The notes under the pieces were generated by a model. The model made no database searches, had not been told where the DNA came from, and saw nothing but the letters and a program-made list of their open reading frames with translations. Below, piece by piece: positions 54,724 to 64,000 of a stretch of DNA of 64,000 nt (its first letter is position 1; each line of letters opens with the position of its first letter). Source of the stretch: Monodelphis domestica (Eukaryota; Chordata; Mammalia; Didelphimorphia; Didelphidae); contig NC_077227.1 of NCBI RefSeq assembly GCF_027887165.1, positions 546,091,189 to 546,155,188 on the forward strand, in the 5' to 3' direction. The position numbers and the translations under genes are program-made.

Positions 54724-55922
54724 ATTTTCCAAATGTGATCCATCCTGTTTTCTTCATGCTATTCCATCATGATCCCATTATATTATCTATTTTCAATGCC
54801 TATGTGTATATTAACTATTGCATTGACTATTTATCTGCATGTCACAATATGATTAGTAGATATTTTTAATCCATATGTTGGCTACACATAAAAGAGATGT
54901 TATAAGGAAATATAAGACAAAGTTTTGTCAATCAAGAGGCATGTTATGAATGTAATGCATTGTAAGGACAGATTCTTCCTTAATGGTGGGGATTATAGCA
55001 GCCTTCCTAGAATAAATGTGACAAGCTAGCATTTAGGGGTAGAAAATACTTCCCAGGCCATTAATTCCATCATTTAGCAAACATTTCCACAAGTATGTTA
55101 TGGACATTAGACAATGTGGTGAAAATAGATATCATTTAGTTCAATAAACAAATATTAAGTATTTCCTATATACAGTCGCTTTGCCAAAGAACAAAGTATC
55201 ATTACATGAAAATATAACATTTATACAAATATTATAAAATATATAAGAAGTAATACAGAAAATTTCATGATTGGCTGTTAATAATCAGGAGGATCTGGAG
55301 AGCTCTCATTTAGGAGCTGGCAAACAAATTACACTCTGAAGGAAGTTAGGAATTTTAAAATTGGAGGTAAGGAGGGAATACATTCCAGATATGGGGTAGG
55401 ACCTAATAAGACACAGTCACTTTATTCAAGGAGTTTCCACTCTAATAGAATAGATATGTGTGCAGTAATGATATCATGATATCAGGATAATTATGCATTT
55501 CTTCCAATAAATTACTATTTGGATACCCTACCTTGTCTTCATAGCCAGGTTTATATTAAGAAAGATCCCAATTAAATTCACAGACTGAGCCACCTTTAAT
55601 TTCCAATTATTGTTTCTTGAGATTTTAGACTGATGGTGCAAAATATTCAGGGACTCATTAGCCAAAAGGACACATGTACAGGTTCATACATACATACTCA
55701 CACACATGCTTTTCCATTTCCATACTTAGACCTATCTTTTTTATGAAGAAAAGGACTCTGCTCTAATAAATGTGAAATGGGGTTCAGAAAGTCATATTAG
55801 ATGGATGAATCTTTTCTAATAAATTTGAAGTTCACTATAGTTTAAGTTAGAAAATAATTGTTTTCCAGTAAAAATTTGTCTAGATCACATACAAATAGCC
55901 TTATGTAGCCACTTTTTAGATA
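54724..55922. other. unassigned AT-rich sequence
   Basis: No gene or named repeat. 55060-55460 (AACAAATATTAAGTATTTCCTATATACAG..., GGAGCTGGCAAACAAATTACACTCTGAAGG) may belong to the same unnamed old repeat type as 16771-17560. Confidence 0.35.
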
Positions 55923-55937
55923 CATGATCATGATTTT
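55923..55937 (+). repeat. SINE target-site duplication, left copy
   Basis: CATGATCATGATTTT repeated exactly at 56130-56144; the site itself contains the palindrome ATGATCAT. Confidence 0.92.
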
Positions 55938-56129
55938 TTTTTAAACCCTTATGTTCCATCTTGGAGTCAATATTGGCTCCAAGGCAGAAGAGTGGTAAGG
56001 TCTAGGCAATGGGGGTCAAGTGACTTGCCCAGGGTCACACAGCTAGGAAGTGGCTGAGGCCAGATTTGAACCTAGGACCTCCCGTCTCTAGGCCTGGTTC
56101 TCAATCTACTGAGCTACTCAGCTACCCAC
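55938..56129 (-). mobile_element. marsupial SINE, second family, with perfect TSD
   Basis: Same family as 25846-26040: T-rich start, GGAGTCAATATTGGCTCCAAGGCAGAAGAGTGGTAAGG, GTGACTTGCCCAGGGTCACACAGCTAGGAAGTGGC, GGACCTCCCGTCTCTAGGCCTGG and CTACTGAGCTACTCAGC. The exact 15-bp duplication defines both ends, a good reference for the family. Confidence 0.9.
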
Positions 56130-56144
56130 CATGATCATGATTTT
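56130..56144 (+). repeat. SINE target-site duplication, right copy
   Basis: Exact repeat of 55923-55937. Confidence 0.92.
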
Positions 56145-57477
56145 GTAATCTAATCCTAATGCCATAGCCATAGGCACAAAAATATAGTATTTTAACTGAG
56201 CTTTCAATGAAGAAACCTATTTCTCATACCCTGAGATAGTCTTCATATGAACATCCAGTTTCCCTTGTGATTCAGATGCATCTATTCTAGTAACAGACAT
56301 ATACTAAAGTATGACTTGTAATGATTTATTTAATTCTTTTCTAATATTATTAAGTAGAGGTTTGTTGAATAGGTTAAGGCCATAAGGGAAAATGAGTATT
56401 CAGTTTTTCCTGTAATTAAGGGTAATCACTTACAGGACTCTGTCCATTCTCTCCTAATCCATTTAAAGATCACACATTCAAAGGTAGCAGAGAATGCTGG
56501 ACAGAGGAGGAATGGGAAAGCCATGTCACATATCATCATTCAGGTCTTAGTTTCTCCCTCAGTCATTGACAGGGTTGAACTAGAGGACTTTAAAGGTCTC
56601 TGCACTCTTGATATTTGTATCCCACGATGCTGGTTGAATAAGCAAGCTTATCTATCCATGAACATTTTTTCAGAGTATACACTAACAAATGTGTAATATA
56701 ATAGATGGAATACATGTCTCAAAGATAAATTTAAGTATATGAATATATATGTATGTATATATGCATATACACATACACATAAATACAGGGTTTAAAAGAA
56801 AAAATGCCAAGTATTGAGTTTCTCTAACCCTTCTGATCAATAACTGAAAAATATTTTAACCTGTCTGAGGGCCAAAGAGTGCTCTCCTCTCCCATGGATT
56901 CTGAATATGATAAAATGCTTAGTGGAGATCTCTAGGTCAAAATTTATTTCTAATTCATGACATGGAAAAAGGTGAATGTTGATTTTCATTAAGAGATCTG
57001 TAGGGGTACAGCCATATATGAGAAGGAAGTTTCTAACAATCAGATTTGAATGAATAATGGAAGAAATTATCATATTCTTTAGTGAGCTCCCCATTACCTG
57101 AGATACTGGTTCTAGGCTAGATGCCGACTAGCAAGCAAGTCCAAAAAAATCTTTTTGTTAGATAGGGAATAAGGAATAAATGCACACTAACACTTCTTCC
57201 AAGTGCACTGCTCTGCACAGTAAGTTAAAATGTGATTTTCTACAAGGGCATACTTGTAACCTAACAGTTCTCTTCATTTTGAAATTAATTTCCCCTTTTG
57301 GCAGGAGTCTCTAGGACAAGGAAATATTCTAAGTAATTATGGAAGTTGGATTGCCGTTTACTGACTTAAACTGTTAGATTTCACTCAATACCTATTACTA
57401 TACTTTGTGGTTTAAATTAGTGAGTTCATTCTCTTTTTATCCTCAGGGTAACATTTATGCATGTGTAAGATAATAGA
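56145..57477. other. unassigned AT-rich sequence
   Basis: 56500-56650 contains CATTCAGGTCTTAGTTTCTCCCTCAGTCATTGACAGG, perhaps a CORE-SINE trace. A TATATG-rich patch lies at 56735-56790. No gene seen. Confidence 0.4.
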
Positions 57478-57625
57478 ATTTAGAGCTGGAAAAGGACTTT
57501 TAGGTTAGAGATCAGCTTGTCCAAATCCTGTGTCTTGCATATAAGGTAGCTCTATAGCTTTAGCTATAACCCAGAGTGGTTAAGGGACTTATCTCAAATC
57601 CCAAAGTTTCTAAGTGGCAGTCTAC
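57478..57625 (+). repeat. MIR/L2-type relic
   Basis: TTTAGAGCTGGAAAAGGACTTTTAGG, CTTGTCCAAATCCTGTG, and GTGGTTAAGGGACTTATCTCAAATCCCAAAGTTTCTAAGTGGCAG follow the order of a common old mammalian repeat. Confidence 0.5.
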
Positions 57626-57649
57626 TAGATGTTCCTCAGTACATATCAC

Positions 57650-57985
57650 TCTTATTTTCTGCCTCCATGACTTGACAAACAGTGATCTCCATATTTAGAT
57701 TGCTCTCCCTTCTCACCTTAGACTCTTGGAATCTGGAATTCCCTTAAAAAATTTAGATCAAATGATGCTTCATTTCCTAATTTGTTTCATTCTCAGTGCT
57801 TTATCTACAGTTACAGAGCTTTCAGTTTGCATATATAATTACTTATAGGTGAACTTGTTTCCATCTCAATAGAGAGCTCTGTGAGGGTAAGAACTGCATG
57901 ATTTCCTCTTAAATCTCTGGTGGGTAGCACAGTATCTGACATAAAATAGTCCCTTAATAAATATTTTTAAAAGGAATTAAATTGA
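57650..57985 (+). repeat. L2 LINE 3' end relic
   Basis: CTCCCTTCTCACCTTAGACTCTTGGAATCTGGAATTCCC to GAGAGCTCTGTGAGGGTAAGAACTGCATG...GTAGCACAGTATCTGACATAAAATAGTCCCTTAATAAAT is the conserved L2 3' end. Confidence 0.65.
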
Positions 57986-58189
57986 ATTACAAAAGGCAAG
58001 AATCTAATTCATTTATTCTGGTTACTACTCTACTTCATTGCTGAAGAAATATTAAAGTACTATTATGAGGTACCATATAAACTATTTTTGACATTTTTAA
58101 AATGTAAATGCAGTTGTCTCACAGTTCCCATATTTTTATTGGCATTTCTTCTTCTGTATCTTCTCGCTCAGATCCAGTACTTTCTACTT

Positions 58190-58710
58190 TCTATGTCTGT
58201 CTGTCTGTCTTTCTATCTATCTAAAACTACACGAAGACTTTGAGGATTTGAGAGAAACAGAAAGAAATACACAACCATACATATTATACATATATAATAG
58301 ACATACATATTTTGTTGATATGTATTAAAATGTACATGTATTTATGTATGCACACACCTGCATATGTTTATATTCAAAATAGGCCCAATAAGGACACACA
58401 TATCTGTGTGTATACATGTGTATACACACATACACACATACACACATATATACATACATATACACACATATATATGTTTAAGTTTACTTTTTCTTATTGG
58501 CCACTTGAAGGATACTGGGCTGATTTCCACATGGTAAAATATCTTCATTGAAACACTAAGAACATGGAGGCTTTAACCTAGTTGTCTTAAGATACTTGCA
58601 ATCTACTTTTGAAAGAATATGATTGCTAAAGGAACTAAATAATAATTAATAAATGTGCATATACAGACTCCTCATCAAATTATATATATATATATATATA
58701 TATATACTGT
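58190..58710. repeat. cluster of microsatellites and ATAC/CATA low-complexity DNA
   Basis: (CTGT)n/(CTAT)n at 58195-58225, CACATA/TACACA-rich text at 58360-58475, and a pure (TA)n tract of about 13 units at 58681-58706. Open frames here (58312-58551, 58342-58548 antisense) are by-products of the short repeats. Confidence 0.85.
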
Positions 58711-60310
58711 ATAAGAGATTGAATATTTTAGACTCTATTGTAAAAATTCAGAAAAAATGTAGGATAGGCAATCAATTTTGTTGGGAACAGAAATGCCTAA
58801 CAAAAGGAGGAATACAGAAGAAAAATCGCATGCCTCACCTCTCTCCCCATTCCCTGCCCTTTTATCCCTGAGTTGATTTACATGGGGAAAATGGCATGAT
58901 GGGATTGCAAGTCCCTTCATCACAACTTCAGTCAGTGCTTTTATGATTTTAGCTAATTAAAAACCCCCAGGATTATCTGAAAGGAACCTCAGCTTTTGAC
59001 CTTGGCAATATGAAATGACTTGAAAGGAATTCCTGATCCTAACTGAGATAAGAGATTAAATCTCAGCAAGAAGAAAGGGTTCAGGTGGGGCCAGTGACCT
59101 ATGTTGTATATTATTACCTTTGTTGTACATTATTATTTGAAGCACAATTACATTTTCCTTGCATTCATAAAGACAAATACAGTTTTCCATGAAAATATTG
59201 TTAAAGTTCTACATGAGGTCTAGAATTTTCTTTCCTTTTTTTCTAAGTTTAATCATTACATTTTTATCACATTAATTTCTAAATATGCATCTCATCTTTC
59301 CCTATCTGACAAGCCTTTTCTTATTCAGTAGAGCAAAACTAGCTAAAACGTGTGCTGTGTCTAGAAGCATATACAATACTCTTCATATGCATAATTCCCC
59401 ATCTCTTCAATGAAAGGAAGGATATTCTAAACATTATAATTATAGAATGATAAATTTGAATTTATTTTTCTTTCTATGCACACCATTGTAGATATTGGGC
59501 ATATAGATGGATTATTTCAGGTTATTTGACTCTTCATAAATTGAATTACACTTGCTTACCTATTTCTGGATTCCTTATATCTGACTTTTCTTCCAGCACA
59601 CTAATATTTCATTACAGTCCTTTTTAGGTCCAGTATTTCCTAATGTTATTTACTATGTTCCCTTCTCTACTATCTCATCCTGGCAGAGAGCTGCCTTTGA
59701 GTTCTTAGAATCTATGTTAGCAAAATAGAAGCTGTAACAGTTTGGACAAAGCTGGAAAAGCCTTGAATGTTCATATGATAGATTGTCTCCTTTTCCAGAA
59801 CCAGTATCTCAGTGCAAAAAAAAAGCTCATTACTAGCTTAACACATGATAAAAAATGTTTCTGTCACAAGCAGTCACCAACACTATTGACCAAGGCACAG
59901 TGGAGTGATAACATGTATCAAAGCATTCAGATGTGCCCACACTGCCCAAATGAAACACCCTTCAAGTAGAACTATTTTCTCTTGGATTTCTCTATAAAAT
60001 TTCTTAGTGCATTATTTAGAAGCACTATACTTTTATTATTACTGACTGTCTAGAATAAATTGAGAAAATAGAGCCTAGAACATTATCAAGTTGATGTGAA
60101 AATCTAAAAAAAATATTTAGCTATGTAATTACCTTGATTAGTAGAAAAATGAACAGCATGTGGGGACAAAACAACTTGCAAGATTTTGAATTTGATGGTA
60201 GCAATCCAATTTCATCTCTTATTTTATAATGGAAACAAAACAATTCATTCCACGTAATGCCTTTTTGATCACATCCACTGCTAGTAACCTTTGTTATCAG
60301 ACTTATCAGG
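58711..60310. other. unassigned AT-rich sequence
   Basis: No gene, SINE or LTR recognised. The 75-codon frame at 59742-59969 has no domain. Confidence 0.4.
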
Positions 60311-60429
60311 CTAACTTTGCTTGATTTTTATCTCGAATATACACATATGTATGTATATACCCACAAATATTTATCTATCTATGTATCTAATCTATCAAAA
60401 ATTACAATGAAATTTTGCAGAGAGAGATA

Positions 60430-60430
<1 letters not shown>

Positions 60431-60470
<40 letters not shown>
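60431..60470 (+). repeat. (CA)n microsatellite
   Basis: About 20 uninterrupted CA units. Confidence 0.97.
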
Positions 60471-60477
<7 letters not shown>

Positions 60478-60587
60478 TGGTATGTATACATGCACACATT
60501 CATGTGTTTATACATATACATTTATTTATGAAGATATATAAATGTATGTGTATAAGGATTTTCAATATATGTGTATATATGTCATGG

Positions 60588-60832
60588 TGGAAGCCAGGTG
60601 GCTAAGGGAATATAGTGATGGGATTCAAGGCAGGAAGACTCATCTTCCTAAGTTCAAATCCAGCCTCCTATACTTTCTAGCTGTCTTACTCTCGGCAAGT
60701 CACTAAACACTTTGCTTCAGTTTCCTCATCTGCAAAATGAGTTAGAAAAGGAATGGCAAATAATTCCAGTAACTTTAAAAGACCGTTAGAGATATGTGAT
60801 AAATCAACCATGACTGACAAAACTGAAAAAAC
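60588..60832 (+). mobile_element. Mar-1-like CORE-SINE
   Basis: GAAGCCAGGTGGCTAAGGGAATATAGTGATGGGATTCAAGGCAGGAAGACTCATC, then CTCTCGGCAAGTCACTAAACACTTTGCTTCAGTTTCCTCATCTGCAAAATGAGTTAGAAAAGGAATGGCAAATAATTCC, and an A-rich end. Full-length layout. Confidence 0.78.
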
Positions 60833-60979
60833 ATGTGACATGCATATAAGTCCAAAAAGAATACACGTTTGTCTTTATATCTATATATATTCATCTATAT
60901 ACATATAAATACATATATAAATTTATAAATACACATATGTGTGTTTGCATATATATATTTCTACATTATGTAATAATAT

Positions 60980-61112
60980 ATATTATTGTTTCCCTTTTTA
61001 AAATGTAAGATCCTTGAGAGTATGAATTTTCTTTCTTTTATTCTCTCTCTAGTGTGTAGCATAGTGTAGTCACTTAATAAATGCTCATTATTTAATTAAT
61101 TGAATGATTTAT
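60980..61112 (+). repeat. L2 LINE 3' end relic
   Basis: AAAATGTAAGATCCTTGAGAGTATGAATTTTC...CTAGTGTGTAGCATAGTGTAGTCACTTAATAAATGCTCATTA is the L2 3' tail. TATATA-rich DNA at 60880-60975 precedes it. Confidence 0.65.
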
Positions 61113-61540
61113 CATTGCCCATCCAATAATTCATAGAGACAATAGAAAATTAGGAAGAATAAGAATAAGTAGGCAGGCATTGCTGTCTTTCTTTTTAATT
61201 AAAGATATTTTGTATAAGTATATTTACTTGTTACCACACAGAAACACTGTCTACCTTTTTTAAAAAAGAGTGATACAATGTGAACAAAGGAAGCATTTTT
61301 CAACTTAAATATGTGCAGATGTTATGGCAAAAAAAAAAATTCCAAGAAGTTTTGTTTTAAACTTGCCACATTAATATTCCTTTCTTGATAAAATATTCCT
61401 GATATTTGGTATTGAGTGAATTTACCAGAGAAATTAAAGACCATCATTAGGAAGAATGGTAAATTGCTTAGGTAATTTGCCCCTTTTCCCCAATTCCTGC
61501 TAAAAAGGACCCCCAAACAACCTATTGTTTATTGGGAATA
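61113..61540. other. unassigned AT-rich sequence
   Basis: No recognised feature. Confidence 0.4.
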
Positions 61541-61615
61541 CATCTAAGCTACATAGTAAGCTAGTCTCCATAACCAGAGCCAATGATGAAGTTGAAGGAG
61601 CCATCTGTATAATTC

Positions 61616-62062
61616 TTGCCAAACTCCCATTCCAGGACCATCCCCCCAAATTTCCCTTTCCCCAATTTTGCTTACATTATTACAACAGAAATGGGGGAAG
61701 GTAACTCTCTCATTGATTGCCTCCATCTGGCTCCCACTTTTGTTGGGCAGAGGACACATGGCCTTGGCATTTATGGAAAGTATAACAGCAAATTTTCTAA
61801 CTCCCCACTTGATTGCAATTCTCTTTTTAAAACTAAGAGGCATATGTGTGCCTGGGTAAAGAACTTGGGAAGAGTTCATTGCCCTGATTTCAACCCAAAG
61901 AAAATACAAAATGTTATTCAAACAGAATTGCAGTTGGCTAGTCCCACAGAGATATGGAACTGTGAATATATGCAGTGTAGAAATAGGGTAGCCCCTCCTG
62001 TGAATGCTCCTCTTCCTGACAATAATGTTTATTTAAACATGCTTCTTGTACCAGTCTCCTGA
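61616..62062 (+). other. unassigned 148-codon open frame
   Basis: The longest open frame in the window that I cannot place in a known repeat. The translation is proline- and asparagine-rich, with six cysteines (for example WNCEYMQCRNR near the end) and no clear signal peptide or membrane helix. The surrounding DNA (61540-62060) is less AT-rich than its neighbours. The antisense strand is also partly open (61544-61921, 125 codons), which weakens a coding reading. It could be a relic of an old retroviral or cellular retrocopy, a lone exon, or chance. No function is proposed. Confidence 0.2.
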
Positions 62063-62460
62063 CTATAACCCAAACAGTTCATCTGTGTTCACTTTACAAT
62101 GGTATCAGAAGAGGTATGGCATTTTATTAGAACTCCATGAGATTGTTAAAAAGCACTTGGGAAGTGAAAATTCTATACCTTTGTTTGTACTAATGATTCT
62201 CTAAGGGACTAATTAGGGGAGCTTTTGCATTTTTTATGCTTTTAAACAAGTTTATGCCTATTCTCAAATACACTTTCTGGGATTGTTTGAATTGTGATAA
62301 CCAAACATTTCCACTTTTTAATAAGTGAATGATCTTATGAAAAGGTGCCATGGGTTTCAATGCTAATATATACACAAGTCCAATTTGAGGTTATGTGGGA
62401 AGGTAGATAAAAGCGATGACTTCAAAATTGTCAGGAGAAAAAGAAACCTTTAGTGGATAT
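62063..62460. other. unassigned sequence
   Basis: No recognised feature. Confidence 0.4.
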
Positions 62461-62462
62461 GG

Positions 62463-62660
62463 AAGGCAGCCCACTATAATGGACAAAGCAAAAGACTTCT
62501 GAGTCAGAAGGGGTTGAAGTTAACTTCAACCCTCTGAGTCTCAATGCCATCATCTGTAAAATGGGGATAGTGCTTGAATTAACTCACTCATAGAGTTGTT
62601 GTGAAGACCAAATAAGTTCAATTTTTTAAAAGTGTTTTATAACCACAAACATTATATAAA
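62463..62660 (+). repeat. MIR/CORE-SINE relic
   Basis: GACAAAGCAAAAGACTTCTGAGTCAGAAG, then CTCTGAGTCTCAATGCCATCATCTGTAAAATGGGGATAGTGC and CATAGAGTTGTTGTGAAGACCAAATAAG, in MIR order. The stretch GGTTGAAGTTAACTTCAACC inside it is a perfect 20-bp inverted repeat. Confidence 0.7.
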
Positions 62661-62814
62661 TGTGACTCACCAAAGGATATATATGGTACATAAAATAAAA
62701 ATAAGAACTTAGATAGAAATTGCTATTTGATAGCAAAGACTCTTTTTGATATTGTTCTTAATTTTGTTATTTTTGTAATCCTACTTAATAGTCTTGTTAA
62801 AATTCACTAGATTA

Positions 62815-62965
62815 TGGAGACAGCAGGACATAGGGGAAAGAAGAGTCAAAATTTGTGTCTTCTGAATAGACTTTTGCCACTTTCTAACTATTTGATTTTG
62901 AGTAAAGTGTTAAGGCACCATGATCCTCAGTTTTTGCATTCTTGCAAAATGGGTTGATGTAGGAA
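62815..62965 (+). repeat. MIR-like SINE relic
   Basis: GGAGACAGCAGGACATAGGGGAAAGAAGAGTCAAAATTTGTGTCTTCTGAATAG...GATCCTCAGTTTTTGCATTCTTGCAAAATGGG. Confidence 0.6.
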
Positions 62966-63740
62966 AAAAAAAATCTTTCAGTTTTAACTCAAGCTCTAAG
63001 TTTCTATTTCAGAACATTCTTTTTATACTTACATGCTTAACAAAAGACCTAGAAATAATTTAGATGTATTAAGTAGTAATAGTAATAATGATAGAGATAA
63101 TTAACATTTATAGAGTAATGCTTATGTGTTCATAAAAGAAGGTAAAGAAACAATAAACATGGAAATAAGAGCACTGTTAGGAGAATTCACAAAACAGAAT
63201 TACAGAAAGTACATAAAAGAGAGTGATAAAAATGAAACACAAAAATATAATGATGAAAGAAAATAATTAGAGCAAAATTAAAATAATGAAACATGGCTCA
63301 AGATAAATGGATAATGTCTGATATTTTTAAAGTTTTTTTGTATCATATCTTGCTAATTTGATACTCTGTGTATTCTTTCTTTTATAATAAGGGTCTTTAA
63401 TTGGTTGATAATAAGCTACCAGTAGATTTCAAATCAAGTTGATCTTTATAGCCTATGCTAATCAGGTGTTTACAGGTGATCTTGTTTCTTCTTTCTCACT
63501 CTTTTTATGGTGGCATACATGACAGAACAATATCAGCAATGGTAAGTGACTCATTTAAGCTGCAAGCCTAGCAATTAGTGAAGCCAAGACTCAAATTCAA
63601 TTTGAAAGTTATTTTAACACTGAATTTTCCTGGCTTTCTGTTTGTTAGAGGAGGACATAAAAGGAGGGTGGGGGAATGAAAACTAGAAATAGGTGTTTGA
63701 AAGCTGACTTAATTTTTTTATCATTCTGTATTCATTAAAA
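62966..63740. other. mostly unassigned AT-rich sequence
   Basis: An L2/CORE-like tail trace near 63080-63125 (AATAATGATAGAGATAATTAACATTTATAGAGTAATGC). The rest is unassigned. Confidence 0.4.
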
Positions 63741-63915
63741 TTCACTAGAAAGTGAAGAAAACAGAGTAGAGGGGAAAGAGAAGTCAATTTGTTTTCTTTG
63801 AGACTTCACTAATACTTAGAAAGATGACTTTGGATAAATCACAGAACCTATACAAGCTTTAGTTTTATCACCCATAAAATGAGAAGATTCTTACTAATGG
63901 GATCAGAATGGATAG
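63741..63915 (+). repeat. MIR-like SINE relic
   Basis: AACAGAGTAGAGGGGAAAGAGAAGTCAATTTG, then GATGACTTTGGATAAATCACAGAACCTATACAAGCTTTAGTTTTATCACCCATAAAATGAGAAG. Resembles the copy at 62815 in its head. Confidence 0.6.
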
Positions 63916-64000
63916 AATACATTAAAATATCAAAATATAGTGTGGCAATTTATAAATGAATATGTATATAGATTGTGCGACAAAAATCAGTGAAAACATC

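Noticed and set aside
58312..58551. 79-codon ORF with Thr/His/Tyr repeats
   Set aside because: Translation of CACATA/TACA microsatellites.

Overview
This window looks like AT-rich intergenic DNA from a marsupial. The repeat content resembles the opossum/Australian marsupial repertoire: long young-looking L1 elements whose 5' UTR starts with an AAGATGGC motif, Mar-1-like tRNA-derived CORE-SINEs, a second marsupial SINE family, MIR/L2 relics, and L1 ORF1-only (HAL1-like) relics. The species is inferred from repeat style only. I see no bona fide cellular protein-coding gene, no tRNA or rRNA gene and no CpG-island promoter of a host gene. Almost every long ORF lies in a retroelement.

Layout. 0.3-9.3 kb: old minus-strand L1 pieces split by SINEs, a possible solo LTR, MIR/L2 relics and one small GC-richer unique island (6.5-6.75 kb). 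9.35-16.75 kb: a full-length plus-strand L1 (L1-A) with a 15-bp target-site duplication (TSD). Its ORF1 is split by a nested 3' fragment of a closely related L1 that has its own 16-bp TSD. 16.8-29 kb: old L2, MIR, RTE-like and HAL1-like relics plus a truncated L1 (23.0-23.9 kb). 29.1-39.7 kb: an endogenous retrovirus (ERV) locus. It holds an intact-outline provirus (LTR, primer site, gag, pro, pol, polypurine tract, LTR; no recognisable env). The U3 edge of its 5' LTR abuts an inverted, internally permuted partial copy of the same family. 39.7-41.6 kb: a minus-strand 5'-truncated L1 inserted exactly at the end of the 3' LTR; it carries the longest open frame in the window (386 codons). 41.6-44.5 kb: an old plus-strand L1 interrupted by a processed beta-actin (ACTB) retrocopy. 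47.7-54.7 kb: a second full-length L1 (L1-B), with a 12-bp TSD and broken ORFs. 54.7-64 kb: mostly unassigned AT-rich sequence, with SINEs, L2 tails, microsatellites and one unassigned 148-codon ORF.

The elements form a readable insertion history. L1-A landed in or at the edge of an older L1, and a sister L1 then landed in L1-A. L1 machinery also mobilised actin mRNA into an older L1. The most unusual structure is the ERV locus: an inverted circularly permuted fragment with a microhomology junction, and an unrecognised region of about 0.9 kb between the gag zinc knuckle and the protease that is present in both copies. No sign of a new defence, CRISPR or operon-like system was found.
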